Shown: one piece after another, positions 49,222 to 57,119 of the stretch
Numbering within the stretch: position 1 is the stretch's first letter
Layout of the letters: each line of letters opens with the position of its first letter
Source: Actinokineospora inagensis DSM 44258
GTDB lineage: Bacteria > Actinomycetota > Actinomycetes > Mycobacteriales > Pseudonocardiaceae
DNA length: 64,000 nucleotides
Direction: 5' to 3'
NCBI RefSeq assembly: GCF_000482865.1
Contig: NZ_AXWW01000039.1
Location: 20,450-84,449 of the forward strand
The notes under the pieces: model-generated
What the model saw: only the letters and a program-made list of their open reading frames with translations
Told to the model about the DNA's origin: nothing
The model's database searches: none
Position numbers and translations under genes: made by a program

Positions 49222-50248
49222 CCCCACCCCCCGGCTGGCCCCACACACGGGACGTTCGCCACCCGGGCGGCCGCTCGCCCATTGGGCACCAACTAGCCCC
49301 GACCCGCCCGGTCGGGCCTATCACGCGAGGGCCTTCGCCGCCCGGGTGGCTGCTCGCCCAATGGGCGAGCAGCCAACCTCACCCGCCCGGCGACACTCCG
49401 CACACGAGGACCTCGCCACTCCAGGTGGCAGCTCGCCAGTTGAATAGTGGTCAACCCTCACCTGCCCGGTTAGGCCCTCACGCCGCGGTCTTCGCCACCT
49501 GGGTGGCTGTTCGCCCGACGGCATTACTAGTCCTGGGGCCTTTCACGTGAGGGGCTTCGCCAGGGTGGCCGCTCGCCCAGTGGGCAGCAACCAAACCCTC
49601 ACCCGCCCGGCGGCACCCCGCACGCAAGGACCCTCGCCACTCCGGATGGCCGCTCGCACACTGGTTGACGCGGAGGCCACCGGCAGCAGTTGTCCAAGCG
49701 GTTATCCACAGTGCCCGCAGCCGTCCCCAGCCCACCCGGCTCCCCTCTTGACAACCCGCGTTCCGCGCTATGTTCAGGAATGGGCCCCCGGCCCCCGGGT
49801 GGGCGGGCTCCTGCGTGGACCCGGGTGGGGATTTCGTCAAGCCGCCGCGCCGAGGGGTGGCCAGGGTGCCCTGGAAGAGTGGGATGGCCAGGTGGCGCGG
49901 AAGAAGTGTCTGGGCGAGTCGGCTGGCCGAGCGCGACGAGGTGGTCGGCCGAGTGCGACGAGGTGGTCGGCCCGAGCGTGCCGCGTGAGCGGGGCAGACG
50001 GGAGGAAAGGCGGGCTGGCCGGGCGGTTCGGGCGGGGCTGCTGGTGGATCTTCTCGGGTTGTCGGTGGTGGTCGGTAGCGTGGAGTCCGGGGCTGCTCAG
50101 TGCTGTTCGATCTTGAAGCCCGTCGCCCCAACCGCAGGCGTTCGCCGTCGTCCGGGTGCCCGCCTGCGATCCCGGCGGGGCGGGACCGCCTGCTCCGGGG
50201 CCGCGCCGGGGGTGCTCGGGTGGGGCGCGGTGGCGGGACAATCATCCG
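49222..50248. other. 1-kb gene-poor region with repeats
   Basis: It holds the six-unit repeat array (49251-49670) and then ordinary GC-rich sequence with a 22-base tandem duplication (49926-49947 and 49948-49969). TTGACA (49748-49753) with TATGTT 15 bases later is a poor promoter match. Several long open frames occur on both strands but have skewed Arg/Gly/Pro composition, no conserved motif and no ribosome site, so I do not call genes. Confidence 0.5.
49251..49670. repeat. tandem array of six ~78-bp units
   Basis: Copies of a TTCGCC(A/G)CCCGGGTGGC-like block start near 49255, 49334, 49412, 49491, 49556 and 49633 (periods 79, 78, 79, 65 and 77). Each continues with GCTCGCCCA-TGGG and CTCACCCGCCCGG, and most end in CACGCGAGG-like sequence. 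Units differ at many positions, so the array is old or under relaxed constraint. It begins 30 bases after the mbtH-like stop. Confidence 0.75.
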
Positions 50249-51076
50249 GTGAGCGGATGGGTTGGGCGGTTGGGCGGCGGCCGATCGGGTCGAGGGTGGC
50301 ACTGGGTGACCGGATTGCTGCTCGGCTTTGTCGCCGGGTCGCTTTTTCCGTTCTACTGGGCGTACGCGGTGGGCAGCCAGCCGGGGGTGGGTGGGGCGCC
50401 GCTGGTGCCGGGGGGACACTTCTGGGGGAATGTTCGGCGGGTTTTCGACTCGGTGCCGTTCTGGGGCGCGCTCGGCAATAGCGCCATCGTGGCGGGCACC
50501 GTTACCGTGTCGACGGTGTTGTTCGCCAGCCTGGCCGGGTTCGCGTTCGCGCGGTTGCGCTTTCCCGGCCGCGATGGGCTGTTCACATTCGTGGTGGCGA
50601 CGATGGCGGTGCCGACGCAGTTGGGGGTGATCCCGCAGTACCTGGCGATGGCGGAGCTGGGGTGGGCCGGTGGCCTGCAGGCGGTGGTCGTGCCGAACCT
50701 GGTGACGGCGCTCGGTGTGTTCTGGATGCGCCAGTACACCGTGTCGTCGGTGCCGATCGAACTGGTCGACGCCGCGCGCGTCGACGGGTGCGGGGTGCTG
50801 CGGGTGTACTGGCACGTCTGCCTCCCGTGCGTCCGGCCCGCGGCGGCCGCGCTCGGCATGTTCACGTTCATGCTGAGCTGGAACGACTTCCTGTGGCCGC
50901 TGATCGCGCTGGACGCCGACCACCCGACCGTCCAGCTCGCCCTGGAGCGGCTGCAGTCGGGGCACTACGTGGACTACCCGCTGGTGCTGGCCGGGACGAC
51001 GGTGGCGACCGTGCCGCTGTTGGTCGTGTTCGCCCTGCTCGGTCGGCACGTGGCGACCGGGGTCAGGTTGGGGTGA
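50249..51076 (+). CDS. sugar ABC transporter permease (MalG-like)
   Basis: 275 aa from GTG 50249. Hydrophobic segments include GLLLGFVAGSLFPFYWAYAV, NSAIVAGTVTVSTVLFASLAG and VVATMAVPTQLGVIPQYLAM. The EAA loop reads ELVDAARVDGCGVLRVYWHV with LPCVRPA following, typical of the inner-membrane CUT1 permeases that bind the ATPase. The next gene (LacI family) starts inside its stop codon (GTGA overlap). The second permease and the binding protein lie on the opposite strand, which is unusual. No ATPase gene is present, as for CUT1 systems using a shared MsiK-type ATPase. Confidence 0.87.
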   Translation: MSGWVGRLGGGRSGRGWHWVTGLLLGFVAGSLFPFYWAYAVGSQPGVGGAPLVPGGHFWGNVRRVFDSVPFWGALGNSAIVAGTVTVSTVLFASLAGFAFARLRFPGRDGLFTFVVATMAVPTQLGVIPQYLAMAELGWAGGLQAVVVPNLVTALGVFWMRQYTVSSVPIELVDAARVDGCGVLRVYWHVCLPCVRPAAAALGMFTFMLSWNDFLWPLIALDADHPTVQLALERLQSGHYVDYPLVLAGTTVATVPLLVVFALLGRHVATGVRLG

Positions 51077-51993
51077 ACCTGGAGGAGGTGGCGCGGCTTG
51101 CGGGGGTGTCCCGGTCCACGGTCTCCCGTGTGCTCAACGGTTCCCCCGGTGTCAGCCCCCGAACCCGGGCCGTGGTCCAGTCCGCTGTCGCGTCCGCGCG
51201 CTACCTGCGCAACCACGCCGCGCGGTCGTTGGCGGGTACGACGACGGACACGATCGCCGTGGTGGTTTCCGAGGACACCGACCGGCTTTTCGACGACAGC
51301 TACCTCGCCGCCGTCCTGCGCGGGGTCACCGCCGGTCTGCCCGACCACCGCGTCGTGGTGGCGATGAACCCGGACGAAGTGACCACTGTGGATGGTGCGG
51401 TGGTGGTCAGCCTCAACGGTCACGACCCGCTGCCCGACCTGCTCGACGTCCCCGTGGTCCTGGTCGGGCGGCCACTGGTACATAAGATGTCCTATGTGGA
51501 CAGTGACAACCTCGGTGGTGGTACGGTGGCCGGTCGCCACCTCCAGGGCCGCGCCAGGGTCGGCGTGCTCGCCGGGCCGCCGGACATCGCCGCCTGCGTC
51601 GACCGGGTGACCGGTTTCCGCCGCGCCATCCCGCGTGCCGTCGCCGTTCCCTGCGCGATGACCGCCGATGCCGGGGCCGCCGCCGTCGCGGGACTGCTGG
51701 CGTCCACACCGGACCTGGACGCCGTCTTCTGCGTTTCCGACGTCATCGCCGTCGGCGCGCTCCGCCACCTGAGATCGATGGGTGCCCGCGTCCCGCAGGA
51801 CATCGCGGTTGTCGGATTCGACGATTCCCTGCTGTCCCAAGCGACGACACCACCGCTCACCACCGTCCGCCATTCCCCGGAAGACCTCGGCAACACCGCC
51901 GCTTGGCGCCTCACCGCCCAACTCGCGGGCGAACAACACCTCCCGCAATCCATCGTCCTCCCCACGGAACTAGTGGTTCGCGGCTCCAGTTGA
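51073..51993 (+). CDS. LacI-family transcriptional regulator (CebR-like role)
   Basis: 306 aa from GTG 51073, overlapping the permease stop. The N-terminal HTH is classic (NLEEVARLAGVSRSTVSRVLNG, then SPRTRAVV), followed by a periplasmic-binding-protein-like sensor (TDTIAVVVSEDTDRLF, FCVSDVIAVGALRHL, VVGFDDSLLS). At 306 aa it is somewhat shorter than the ~340 usual for the family; the insert around residues 100-150 is reduced. It probably controls the split sugar transporter through the TGGGAGCGCTCCCA site upstream of the binding-protein gene. Its 3' end overlaps the convergent permease gene by 24 bases. Confidence 0.88.
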   Translation: MNLEEVARLAGVSRSTVSRVLNGSPGVSPRTRAVVQSAVASARYLRNHAARSLAGTTTDTIAVVVSEDTDRLFDDSYLAAVLRGVTAGLPDHRVVVAMNPDEVTTVDGAVVVSLNGHDPLPDLLDVPVVLVGRPLVHKMSYVDSDNLGGGTVAGRHLQGRARVGVLAGPPDIAACVDRVTGFRRAIPRAVAVPCAMTADAGAAAVAGLLASTPDLDAVFCVSDVIAVGALRHLRSMGARVPQDIAVVGFDDSLLSQATTPPLTTVRHSPEDLGNTAAWRLTAQLAGEQHLPQSIVLPTELVVRGSS

Positions 51994-52848
51994 CCTCGTG
52001 GTGAGCACGTGGTTCACGCCGATGAGGACCGCGACCATCCCGAACAGCACCCACGCCATGGCCGACGCGTAGCCCAGCCGCTGCGTCTCGAACGCCGATT
52101 GGTACACGTACAGGGCGACGGTCTGGAACTGGCCGGAAGCGCCCCCGTTGTTCGACCCCGGTTGACCGTCGAACAGCTTCGGCTCGGTGAACACCTGCAA
52201 CCCGCCGATGGTCGAGGTCACCAGCACGAACAGCAACGTCGGACGCAACAGCGGCAGGGTCACGTGCACGAACCGACCCCACCGCCCCGCACCGTCCACT
52301 GTGGCCGCTTCGTGCAGCACCCGGGGAATGGCCTGCAGCCCGGCCAGGACAACCAGGGCGTTGTACCCGGTCCACCGCCAATTCACCATGACCGCGATGG
52401 CCACATGACTCGCGATCCGGCTGCCCTGCCAGTCGACCCGCCCCAACCCCAGCCCGGACAACACCGTGTTCACCAGCCCGTAATTCGGCCCGAACAGGTT
52501 CGCGAAGATGATCCCCACCGCCACCAGGCTCATCGAACACGGCAGCAGAACCGCCACCCGCCACCCGGTTGACCGCCGGTCCAGCGCCAACGCCAGCACG
52601 ACCGCCAGCACCAACTGCGGCCCGGTGGACAAGGCGAAGATGCTGAACGTGTTCACCACCGCCGTCCAGAACCGGTCGTCGGCCACCAGTTCGAGGTAGT
52701 TCGCCGGTCCCACGAACCGAGGCGAGCCGTCGACCAGTTCCCACGAGAACAGCGACACGTATCCGGTGAACACCACGGGAAACAGCCCGGTGACAACGAA
52801 AACCACAAAGAACGGCGCGATGAACAGATAGCCGTAGAACTTGTTCAC
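51970..52848 (-). CDS. sugar ABC transporter permease (MalF-like)
   Basis: 292 aa from ATG 52848. The N-terminus (YGYLFIAPFFVVFVVTGLFPVVFTGY) and the EAA loop (LHEAATVDGAGRWGRFVHV, then LPLLRPT) identify a CUT1-type permease. It is downstream of the binding-protein gene on the same strand with a 97-base gap, so the two probably form an operon. It pairs with the MalG-like permease encoded convergently at 50249-51076. Confidence 0.88.
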   Translation of the reverse strand: MNKFYGYLFIAPFFVVFVVTGLFPVVFTGYVSLFSWELVDGSPRFVGPANYLELVADDRFWTAVVNTFSIFALSTGPQLVLAVVLALALDRRSTGWRVAVLLPCSMSLVAVGIIFANLFGPNYGLVNTVLSGLGLGRVDWQGSRIASHVAIAVMVNWRWTGYNALVVLAGLQAIPRVLHEAATVDGAGRWGRFVHVTLPLLRPTLLFVLVTSTIGGLQVFTEPKLFDGQPGSNNGGASGQFQTVALYVYQSAFETQRLGYASAMAWVLFGMVAVLIGVNHVLTTRSTGAANH

Positions 52849-52945
52849 CGGGCGATCTTCTTGGCACTGTGTCGACTTCTCCCACCACCCGCCCCCTCAT
52901 CCCCACCCGGCATCGTTCCCGACTTGGCAGGTCGACGTCGTTGGT

Positions 52946-54253
52946 TCACCTGGCCACCTTCTTGGCGCCGTTGACCAGTTGTCGCCATCCCTCGGCGGGG
53001 GAGGCGCCCTCTTCGACGGCGCGCAGGGCCGGGGTCGCGACGTTCTCCTGGATCCGGCCGTCGCCCGGACCCTTGTACTGCGGTGCCGACACTTTCCGCG
53101 CCTGTGCGGCGAACAGCCGCCCGATCGGCGCGTTGCCGAAGTACGGGTCCAGCGTGCCCAACAGCTGTGGTGAGGTCAACGCCTCGACCTGGCTGGGGAA
53201 GTTGCCGGTCGCCGCGAAGGCCTTGATCTGTTGCTCCGGCGCGGTCAGCCAGGCCGCCAGGGCCGCCGCTTCGCGCGGGTGCCTGCTCTGCCTGGGCACC
53301 GTCAGGTACGAGCCGCCCCAGTTGCCACCGCCGCCCGGGAAGGCGTCGGTGACCGCCCAGCGGCCCGCGTTGTCCGGTCCCGCCTGCGCCTTGATCACGC
53401 CCAGCATCCACGACGGGCACGTCTTCGTGGCGAAGGCACCGGCCAGGAACCCGGCGTCCCATTCGGCGGAGAACGCGGTCAGACCGGCGGACTGGCCCCG
53501 TTCACCCGCCGCGGTGACCGCGTCCCAGTTCCGCCGGATGCCCGGATTGGTCTCCACCACCAGGTTGTCCTCGGTGTCGAAGTAGCCGGTGGCCAACTGG
53601 TTGTTCATCGCGTCGAAGATCTGCGCGTCGGAGTCGAACCAGGCCTTGCCGGTGCGCGCGCGGTATGTGTCGCCCGCCGCGAAGTAGCTGTCCCAGTTGG
53701 CGAACAGCGGCTTGACGGCATCGGGGGTGCTCGGCAACCCGGCCGCGGCCAACAGGTCCGCGCGGTAGCACATGGCCAGCGGCCCGCTGTCGGTGCCGTA
53801 GCCGATGAGCGCGCCGTCCTTGGCCTTGGCGGCGGCGTACTTCCAGTCCAGCCAGCGGTCCCCGGTGACCTCGCGCGGCCCGATCGCGGCCAGGTCGTAG
53901 AACAACCGGGACTTGGCCAGCGCGTCGGCCAGGTGCCCCTCCTCGACCGCGACGACGTCGGCGAGCCCGGATCCCGCGCCGAGGCGGGTGAACAACTGTT
54001 GGTGGTAGGGGCCGCCCTGGCCGGTCTTCTGGTGCCGGATCTTGATCCCGGGGTGCGTGTCCTGGTACTGGATGAGCAGGTCCTCGTACCCGAACTCGCC
54101 GAAGGTGGCGATGCTCAGCTCGAGCGACCCGGGTGCGCCGGGGGTGGTCGACCCGGTTCCGCACCCGGTCAGCGCGGTGGCGAGGACGGCAGTGATGACG
54201 GCGGTGGTGACGGCGGTGACGAGGGCGCTGGCCCTCCACGGCAGATGGCGCAC
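52946..54253 (-). CDS. extracellular sugar-binding lipoprotein
   Basis: 435 aa from GTG 54253, five bases after GAGGGG; the 19-codon-longer frame lacks a site. The lipoprotein signal is basic HLPWRAS, a hydrophobic core and lipobox LTGC (Cys about residue 31). The mature part has the CUT1 solute-binding pattern: LELSIATFGEFGYEDLLIQY near the start, then HPGIKIR, WKYAAAKAKDGALIGYGTDS, TKTCPSWMLGVIKAQ and LAAWLTAPEQQIKAF. First gene of the minus-strand transporter operon, with a perfect CebR-type operator 26 bases upstream of its start. Cello-oligosaccharide binding is a guess from that operator. Confidence 0.88.
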   Translation of the reverse strand: MRHLPWRASALVTAVTTAVITAVLATALTGCGTGSTTPGAPGSLELSIATFGEFGYEDLLIQYQDTHPGIKIRHQKTGQGGPYHQQLFTRLGAGSGLADVVAVEEGHLADALAKSRLFYDLAAIGPREVTGDRWLDWKYAAAKAKDGALIGYGTDSGPLAMCYRADLLAAAGLPSTPDAVKPLFANWDSYFAAGDTYRARTGKAWFDSDAQIFDAMNNQLATGYFDTEDNLVVETNPGIRRNWDAVTAAGERGQSAGLTAFSAEWDAGFLAGAFATKTCPSWMLGVIKAQAGPDNAGRWAVTDAFPGGGGNWGGSYLTVPRQSRHPREAAALAAWLTAPEQQIKAFAATGNFPSQVEALTSPQLLGTLDPYFGNAPIGRLFAAQARKVSAPQYKGPGDGRIQENVATPALRAVEEGASPAEGWRQLVNGAKKVAR

Positions 54254-54279
54254 GGGACCCCTCAGGCTGAGTCGGGGGT

Positions 54280-54293
54280 TGGGAGCGCTCCCA
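54280..54293. promoter_or_regulatory. CebR-type LacI operator upstream of the binding-protein gene
   Basis: The perfect 14-base palindrome TGGGAGCGCTCCCA is identical to the CebR box known from streptomycete cellobiose/cellotriose uptake genes. It lies 26 bases upstream of the GTG start, where repressor binding would block transcription. Confidence 0.8.
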
Positions 54294-54376
54294 TCAGGAG
54301 CCAAGCTCAAGTGTGTCCCGCATTACACTCAAGTGTCAAGATCCCGCAGGTGTTCGGGTTTCCGGCCCGGAATTGT

Positions 54377-54390
54377 TGGGAACGCTCCCG
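54377..54390. promoter_or_regulatory. second, imperfect CebR-type site
   Basis: TGGGAACGCTCCCG matches 12 of 14 positions of the site at 54280 and lies 97 bases from it, towards the divergent ATP-grasp gene. It could support looping or extend control to that gene. Confidence 0.5.
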
Positions 54391-54506
54391 AGTCCGTCCG
54401 GGTGGTGCTCTAGACCAGTCGTTTACAGTTGGGCCCCAAGGAGTTGCTCCGAGTTCACCCCGGCACCCACCATGGGCCTGAGTCCGCGCGGCGATAGGGG
54501 GCCTAG

Positions 54507-55994
54507 GTGGACCGGATTCGAGAGCGCACCGCCTTCCAGATGGCGCAACGGCGGGTGCCGGACCTCTTCCGCGGCACCGGGACACCGCGCACGGTGATCG
54601 TGGTGCCCAGCCTCAGCATGGACGGCGCGGGCCTGCGCAAGATCCCCGGCGTCAACCACTACGAGGAGCGTTTGCTGTTCCTGCTGCAACTGCTGCGCGA
54701 CCCCGGCACGAAGCTGGTGTACGTCACCAGCGAGCCGGTCGCGCCGGAGATCCTGGAGTACGCGCTGGATCTCGTGCCGTCGCTGCCGCGTGCGCACGCG
54801 CGTTCGCGGTTGACGATGCTCGACTGCGGCACCGGCGAGCCGATTCCGTTGACCGCCAAGGTGTTGCGCCGCCCCGACCTGCTCGCGCGGCTGCGCGCGT
54901 TGGCGGGCGACGACGCCGTGTTGGTCACCTTCACCAGTTCCGGCCTTGAGCAGACCCTCGCGGTCCGGCTTGGGGTGCCGTTGTACGCGCCGGACCCGGA
55001 TTTCGCCGAGCTGGGCTCGAAATCCGGCGCGCGGCGGCTTTTCCTGGAGGCCGGTGTGCCGGTGGCGCCCGGGGTCGAGGGGCTGCGCGATCTCGACGAC
55101 GTGGTGTCGGCGTTGGCGGCGTTGCGGGCCAGGGTGCCCGGTATGCCCAACGCGATCATCAAGCTGAACGACAGCTTCGGCGCGGGTGGCAACGTGCTGT
55201 TCTCGTTCGCGGGCGCGCCGGTCACCGGCCTGGAACCCTGGCTGCGTCGGGAGTTGCCGCGCCGCGCCGTGTTCGCCGCGCCGCCGGACGACTGGGACAA
55301 CTACCTCGGCAAGGTCACGGCGATGGGAGCGGTGGTCGAGCAACTGGTCGACGGAGACGAGGTGGCGTCGCCGTCGGTCCAGGTGATCATGGGAGCGGCG
55401 GGCGACGTCGGCGTGTTGAGCACGCACGACCAGGTGCTGGACGGCCAGATCTTCGCCGGGTGCGCGTTCCCGGCGCGCGCGGTGTACCGGTTGGAAATCC
55501 AGGAACTCGCCCTGCGCGCCGCCGCGGTGCTCGCCGCCAAATCGATCGTGGGGATCGCGAGCGTGGACTTCATTTCCGTGCGCACGGGACACCAGTGGAC
55601 CCACTACGCGTTGGAACTGAACTTGCGCATGGGTGGCGGAACGGCGCCGTATTTCTTGTTGCACGGATTGGTCGAGGGCAACTACGACCCGTTGACCGGG
55701 CGCTACCTGACACCGGAAGGAGCGCCACGGGCCTATTTCGCGACCGACCGGTTGTACCGCGGCGAATACCGTGCACTGTCCCCTTCGGACGTTGTGGATA
55801 CGTTGGTGCGGGAGCGGTTGCACTTCCGCACCGGAACCCGCACCGGCGCGGTCGCGTACATGCTCGGCGGACTGGAGATCGGGCGGTTCGGGATCGTGGT
55901 GGTGGAGCGCGACCCGGACACGGCGGAACGGCGGTACCACGATTTCGTCCGCGCCGTCGACCTGCGGGTCGGGCGGGTGGCGCAGACCGGGTGA
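54507..55994 (+). CDS. PGM1-related ATP-grasp peptide ligase
   Basis: 495 aa from GTG 54507 with a GGGGG stretch upstream. The N-terminal block carries the pre-ATP-grasp signature of PGM1-like proteins: VVPSLSMDGAGLRKIPG, HYEERLLFLLQLL, VYVTSEP, GVPLYAPDPDFAELGSKSGA. The ATP-grasp core follows: AIIKLNDSFGAGGN, then VDGDEVASPSVQV, then the metal-binding YALELNLRMGGGTAPY. PGM1 of pheganomycin biosynthesis joins an amidino-amino acid to a ribosomal peptide. No precursor peptide gene is evident nearby, so the substrate here is unknown. It is divergent from the sugar-binding gene. Confidence 0.75.
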   Translation: MDRIRERTAFQMAQRRVPDLFRGTGTPRTVIVVPSLSMDGAGLRKIPGVNHYEERLLFLLQLLRDPGTKLVYVTSEPVAPEILEYALDLVPSLPRAHARSRLTMLDCGTGEPIPLTAKVLRRPDLLARLRALAGDDAVLVTFTSSGLEQTLAVRLGVPLYAPDPDFAELGSKSGARRLFLEAGVPVAPGVEGLRDLDDVVSALAALRARVPGMPNAIIKLNDSFGAGGNVLFSFAGAPVTGLEPWLRRELPRRAVFAAPPDDWDNYLGKVTAMGAVVEQLVDGDEVASPSVQVIMGAAGDVGVLSTHDQVLDGQIFAGCAFPARAVYRLEIQELALRAAAVLAAKSIVGIASVDFISVRTGHQWTHYALELNLRMGGGTAPYFLLHGLVEGNYDPLTGRYLTPEGAPRAYFATDRLYRGEYRALSPSDVVDTLVRERLHFRTGTRTGAVAYMLGGLEIGRFGIVVVERDPDTAERRYHDFVRAVDLRVGRVAQTG

Positions 55995-56028
55995 CGCCGT
56001 GGACCACGCGGCGGCCATACTTGGTGCC

Positions 56029-56418
56029 ATGGCGGGTGTTGTGGCGGAGAAGTGCCCTTGTGGGACCGGGTTGGACTACGCGGAGTGCTGCGGTCGCGCG
56101 CACGCCGGTGCGGCCGTGGGAACGGCCGAGGCGTTGATGCGGTCGCGGTACAGCGCGTTCGCCAAGGGCGACGCCGAGTACGTCAACCGCACCTGGCACC
56201 CCGACACCCGGCCCGCGGACCTCGACCTGGAACCCGGGCAGGTGTGGACGGGGCTGGAGATCGTGTCCACAGTGGGCGGTGGCCCGTTGCACGCCAAGGG
56301 AACCGTCGAGTTCAAGGCGCACTTCCGCCACCACGGCCGAACCGGTGTCCTGCACGAGACGAGCCGGTTCGTCCGCGCCGGCGGCAAGTGGGTCTACCTC
56401 GACGGGAAGATCAGCTAG
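56029..56418 (+). CDS. YchJ-like SEC-C protein (UPF0225)
   Basis: 129 aa from ATG 56029. The N-terminal zinc-binding SEC-C-like motif EKCPCGTGLDYAECCGRAH is followed by AEALMRSRYSAFAKGDAEYV and the NTF2-like body TWHPDTRP ... KGTVEFKAHFRHHGRTG ... WVYLDGKI, the standard YchJ order and length. Function in the cell is undefined. It starts 34 bases after the ATP-grasp gene, probably the same transcript, and its end overlaps the convergent MerR gene by 8 bases. Confidence 0.88.
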   Translation: MAGVVAEKCPCGTGLDYAECCGRAHAGAAVGTAEALMRSRYSAFAKGDAEYVNRTWHPDTRPADLDLEPGQVWTGLEIVSTVGGGPLHAKGTVEFKAHFRHHGRTGVLHETSRFVRAGGKWVYLDGKIS

Positions 56419-56986
56419 GCGGCATCATCTCCCGGCGCCGTTGCCGCATCTCGTCCAGTTCAGCGGGGGACAGCGCCGCCACCGCGTCGCGGCGGCGCTG
56501 GTTCATCTGCTCGATCTGCTCGGGGGTGAGCTGGGCCATCATCGCCTGGCGTTCGGCGGTGAGCTTGGCGACCTGCTCGGGGGTCAGCGGCTGGTTCATG
56601 GTGACGGTCTCCTCGATGAGTGCGACGAACTCGGCTGTGGACGGTTCGGTGAGCTCCCGCAGACCCGCGCGGACGTGCAGCAGGCGGTGCCGCAACCGCC
56701 GCGCCGCCCGCACCCGCTCCTCGGCGACGGCGAGCTGGCGCTCCACCAGCTCCGGGAGCCCCACCGGGTCGTCCAGCGCGGCCTGGACCTCGGCGAGACC
56801 CAGGCCGAACCCGCGCAGGGCGACGATGTGGTGCAACCTGCGCACGTCGTCGCCGGTGTAGGCGCGGTGACCACCCGAGGTGCGGGTGGACGGGACGAGC
56901 AGCCCCAGTTGGTCGTAGTGGTGCAGGGCGCGCACCGTCACCCCGGTTGCCCGAGCCAGGTCGCCCACTCGCCAGAACTGTGCCAC
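56411..56986 (-). CDS. MerR-family regulator
   Basis: 191 aa from GTG 56986. N-terminal MerR HTH (FWRVGDLARATGVTVRALHHYDQLGLL, SGGHRAYTGDD, LHHIVALRGFGLGLAEVQAAL) followed by a coiled-coil dimerisation helix (~85-115) and a polar C-terminal tail with two short repeats (PLTPEQVAKLTAERQAMMAQ and QLTPEQIEQMNQRR). No cysteines mark a metal sensor, so it is closer to the TipA/BmrR-like drug sensors, but the effector domain is short. There is no ribosome site; a MerR-type promoter places the likely transcript start at the GTG, so it may be leaderless. Its target beyond itself is unknown. Confidence 0.86.
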   Translation of the reverse strand: MAQFWRVGDLARATGVTVRALHHYDQLGLLVPSTRTSGGHRAYTGDDVRRLHHIVALRGFGLGLAEVQAALDDPVGLPELVERQLAVAEERVRAARRLRHRLLHVRAGLRELTEPSTAEFVALIEETVTMNQPLTPEQVAKLTAERQAMMAQLTPEQIEQMNQRRRDAVAALSPAELDEMRQRRREMMPPS

Positions 56987-56993
56987 GGCTTCG

Positions 56994-57024
56994 ACGGTAG
57001 AACCTCCCGCCGCGTCGGGTTCAA
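56994..57024 (-). promoter_or_regulatory. MerR-type promoter with 19-bp spacer
   Basis: On the minus strand, TTGAAC (57024-57019) and TACCGT (56999-56994) are separated by 19 bases, the long spacing that MerR regulators correct by DNA distortion. The -10 ends 7 bases before the GTG start, fitting a leaderless, autoregulated transcript. Confidence 0.55.
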
Positions 57025-57119
57025 GTCCGGTCCGGGGAATTTCGGCCGGCGTCAGATTGTCATGTCATTGTCCGGTGTTCACCGATCCGTTCACGGGGCC
57101 GGTGGGACATGGTTGCCGA

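Noticed and set aside
49251..49670. Possible CRISPR array
   Set aside because: Units are contiguous ~78-bp tandem repeats with internal divergence, not short identical repeats separated by unique spacers; no cas genes are present.
49748..49774. Sigma-70-like promoter TTGACA ... TATGTT
   Set aside because: The spacer is only 15 bases, the nearest gene start is nearly 500 bases away, and such matches are expected by chance.
49547..50481. Several overlapping frames of 130-260 codons in the repeat-rich gap
   Set aside because: No ribosome sites, no motifs, strongly skewed composition, and they run into the permease gene in the wrong frame.
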